Source: Haladaptatus sp. DJG-WS-42 (GTDB lineage Archaea; Halobacteriota; Halobacteria; Halobacteriales; Halococcaceae). Taken from it: a stretch of DNA of 64,000 nt. This document shows, piece after piece, positions 63,361-64,000 of the stretch. The stretch is taken from contig NZ_CP147243.1 in NCBI RefSeq assembly GCF_037198285.1, forward strand, positions 1,578,422 to 1,642,421, given 5' to 3'. The position numbers and the translations under genes are program-made. Positions within the stretch are counted from its first letter, which is position 1. Every line of letters begins with the position of its first letter. The notes beneath the pieces are model-generated. The model saw only the letters and a list, made by a program, of their open reading frames with translations, ran no database searches and was not told the DNA's origin.

Positions 63361-64000
63361 CTAATCCAGATACTCGTCCAGCTTCGCGCTGCCTCCAGCG
63401 TGCCAACTCCGGCGGGGGCGAACTTTCACGGGGTTAATTGATTCACTCCTGTCATTCATTATATACGCGTACCCTGGTTCCTTTGGAATCTGAGTCATGT
63501 AATGGCTAATCTTTTTTGAGTCATGGAGTTCAGAGATTTTATCGCCTACCGCATCCGAATCCTGGCCAGCAGTCAACCGATGAACGATGAGAGTATCACA
63601 CTGTGACAGGATGCGACTGTCCAATGCTCCCGGTTGTTGTGTTGCCATCACCAATGACAGCCCAGGTCGACGACCTTGGCGGACCCACTCGATAAGTGGG
63701 TCCGAGCTCGGCTCATTGTATCCCGATGGAGCGAACAGGTGTGCTTCATCAAGAAAGAGCCACACCAGCGGGAATTCGGTGGAGTGATCTTCCCCACGGA
63801 TACGTCGGACTTCCTCACGACTTCGTTCGAAGCTCCGCTTGTTGTACATCTTCCGGACAAGAATCGCGGTGAGCATTGTTCGAACGTTCCATGGGAGTGC
63901 TCCCGCCCCACTTAGGTCTAGAACGACGAACTCACCCCCTTGTACTATGTCGTCTATCTGACTCCCAGAGGCACTAAATATTCCCCAACCTTGGGCTTTA
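63361..64000 (-). CDS. HerA-like (DUF87-type) ATPase, C-terminal part (runs off the window)
   Basis: The frame is open from the window edge to the stop at 63361, giving at least 212 residues; the apparent ATG near 63876 is internal. It shows the HerA/FtsK-type ASCE core: FVVLDLSG, then Walker B VWLFLDEAHLFAP near the middle, the RQGRRPGLSLVMATQQPGALDSRIL arm, and an HRLTAGQDSDAVG end. HerA-type ATPases pump DNA or drive partner nucleases. It lies upstream of the nuclease, the probable partner. The visible part is intact, unlike its neighbours. Confidence 0.82.
   Translation of the reverse strand, partial: KAQGWGIFSASGSQIDDIVQGGEFVVLDLSGAGALPWNVRTMLTAILVRKMYNKRSFERSREEVRRIRGEDHSTEFPLVWLFLDEAHLFAPSGYNEPSSDPLIEWVRQGRRPGLSLVMATQQPGALDSRILSQCDTLIVHRLTAGQDSDAVGDKISELHDSKKISHYMTQIPKEPGYAYIMNDRSESINPVKVRPRRSWHAGGSAKLDEYLD

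Larger units (their letters stand above)
58376..64000. mobile_element. Probable accessory island at the tRNA-Arg gene
   Basis: From the tRNA 3' end to the window edge, all genes switch to the minus strand. They form a nuclease/helicase/ATPase set, not the haloarchaeal core seen before. AT-rich spacers occur at 58480-58800 and 63160-63360. Most genes are broken. This fits integration at a tRNA followed by decay. No integrase and no second tRNA-end repeat is visible, so the far boundary lies outside the window. Confidence 0.45.

Noticed and set aside
1..64000. CRISPR arrays
   Set aside because: No regularly spaced direct repeats of 25-40 bases were found by eye on either strand.

Overview
This window is from a halophilic archaeon (class Halobacteria). 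The evidence is acidic, Asp/Glu-rich proteins, GC-rich third codon positions, TTTATA-like TATA boxes about 25-30 bases before starts, Tat/lipobox secretion signals, archaeal proteins (S6e, an aCPSF-like beta-CASP nuclease, an archaeal-type Gnd) and Halobacteria-restricted families (Hvo_1808, DUF5806, DUF5807). The genus cannot be fixed from what is visible.

Layout. 0-3.5 kb: the end of an unknown gene, an aldo/keto reductase, an NhaC-type antiporter and an Lrp/AsnC regulator. 3.6-18.3 kb: a coherent catabolic locus. It holds a LivHMGF ABC importer, an FAD amine oxidase, HyuA/HyuB (ATP-dependent hydantoinase/oxoprolinase), an SDR, the LivJ binding protein, an M20 amidohydrolase, a CE4 (PuuE-like) ring hydrolase candidate and a class-III aminotransferase. 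Together they look like uptake and breakdown of a cyclic amide such as a hydantoin, ureide or lactam. 18.4-28.3 kb: housekeeping and stress genes (four UspA proteins, beta-CASP nuclease, S6e, DHH phosphoesterase, GNAT, several haloarchaeal unknowns, a berberine-bridge-type oxidase). 28.4-35 kb: an oligopeptide ABC importer with fused ATPases. 35-44.6 kb: dihydroorotase, lipoate ligase, an M23-like protein, a thioesterase, a cysteine hydrolase, two tandem Hvo_1808 surface metalloprotease-like lipoproteins, nicotinate phosphoribosyltransferase and AMMECR1. 44.7-45.0 kb: RNase P RNA. 45-49.3 kb: a matrixin-like lipoprotein with a degenerate second copy of its domain, a decayed membrane-protein gene, DoxX, an M29-like aminopeptidase and a lipoprotein. 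49.5-58.3 kb: valS, gnd, a two-subunit 2-oxoacid dehydrogenase E1 with a stand-alone lipoyl protein, a membrane-anchored 2Fe-2S ferredoxin and a MATE exporter.

58.4-64 kb: directly after tRNA-Arg(CCG) the character changes to an accessory island, all on the minus strand. It reads HerA-like ATPase (running off the window), a RecB/Cas4-type PD-(D/E)XK nuclease, an SF1 helicase and a HEPN-like protein carrying an R-x4-H motif. The nuclease has two frameshifts. The helicase has one in a G run and ends early. The HEPN reading frame is split. This looks like a decaying, probably anti-mobile-element, module at a tRNA integration site. It and the cyclic-amide locus are the two most interesting parts of the window.
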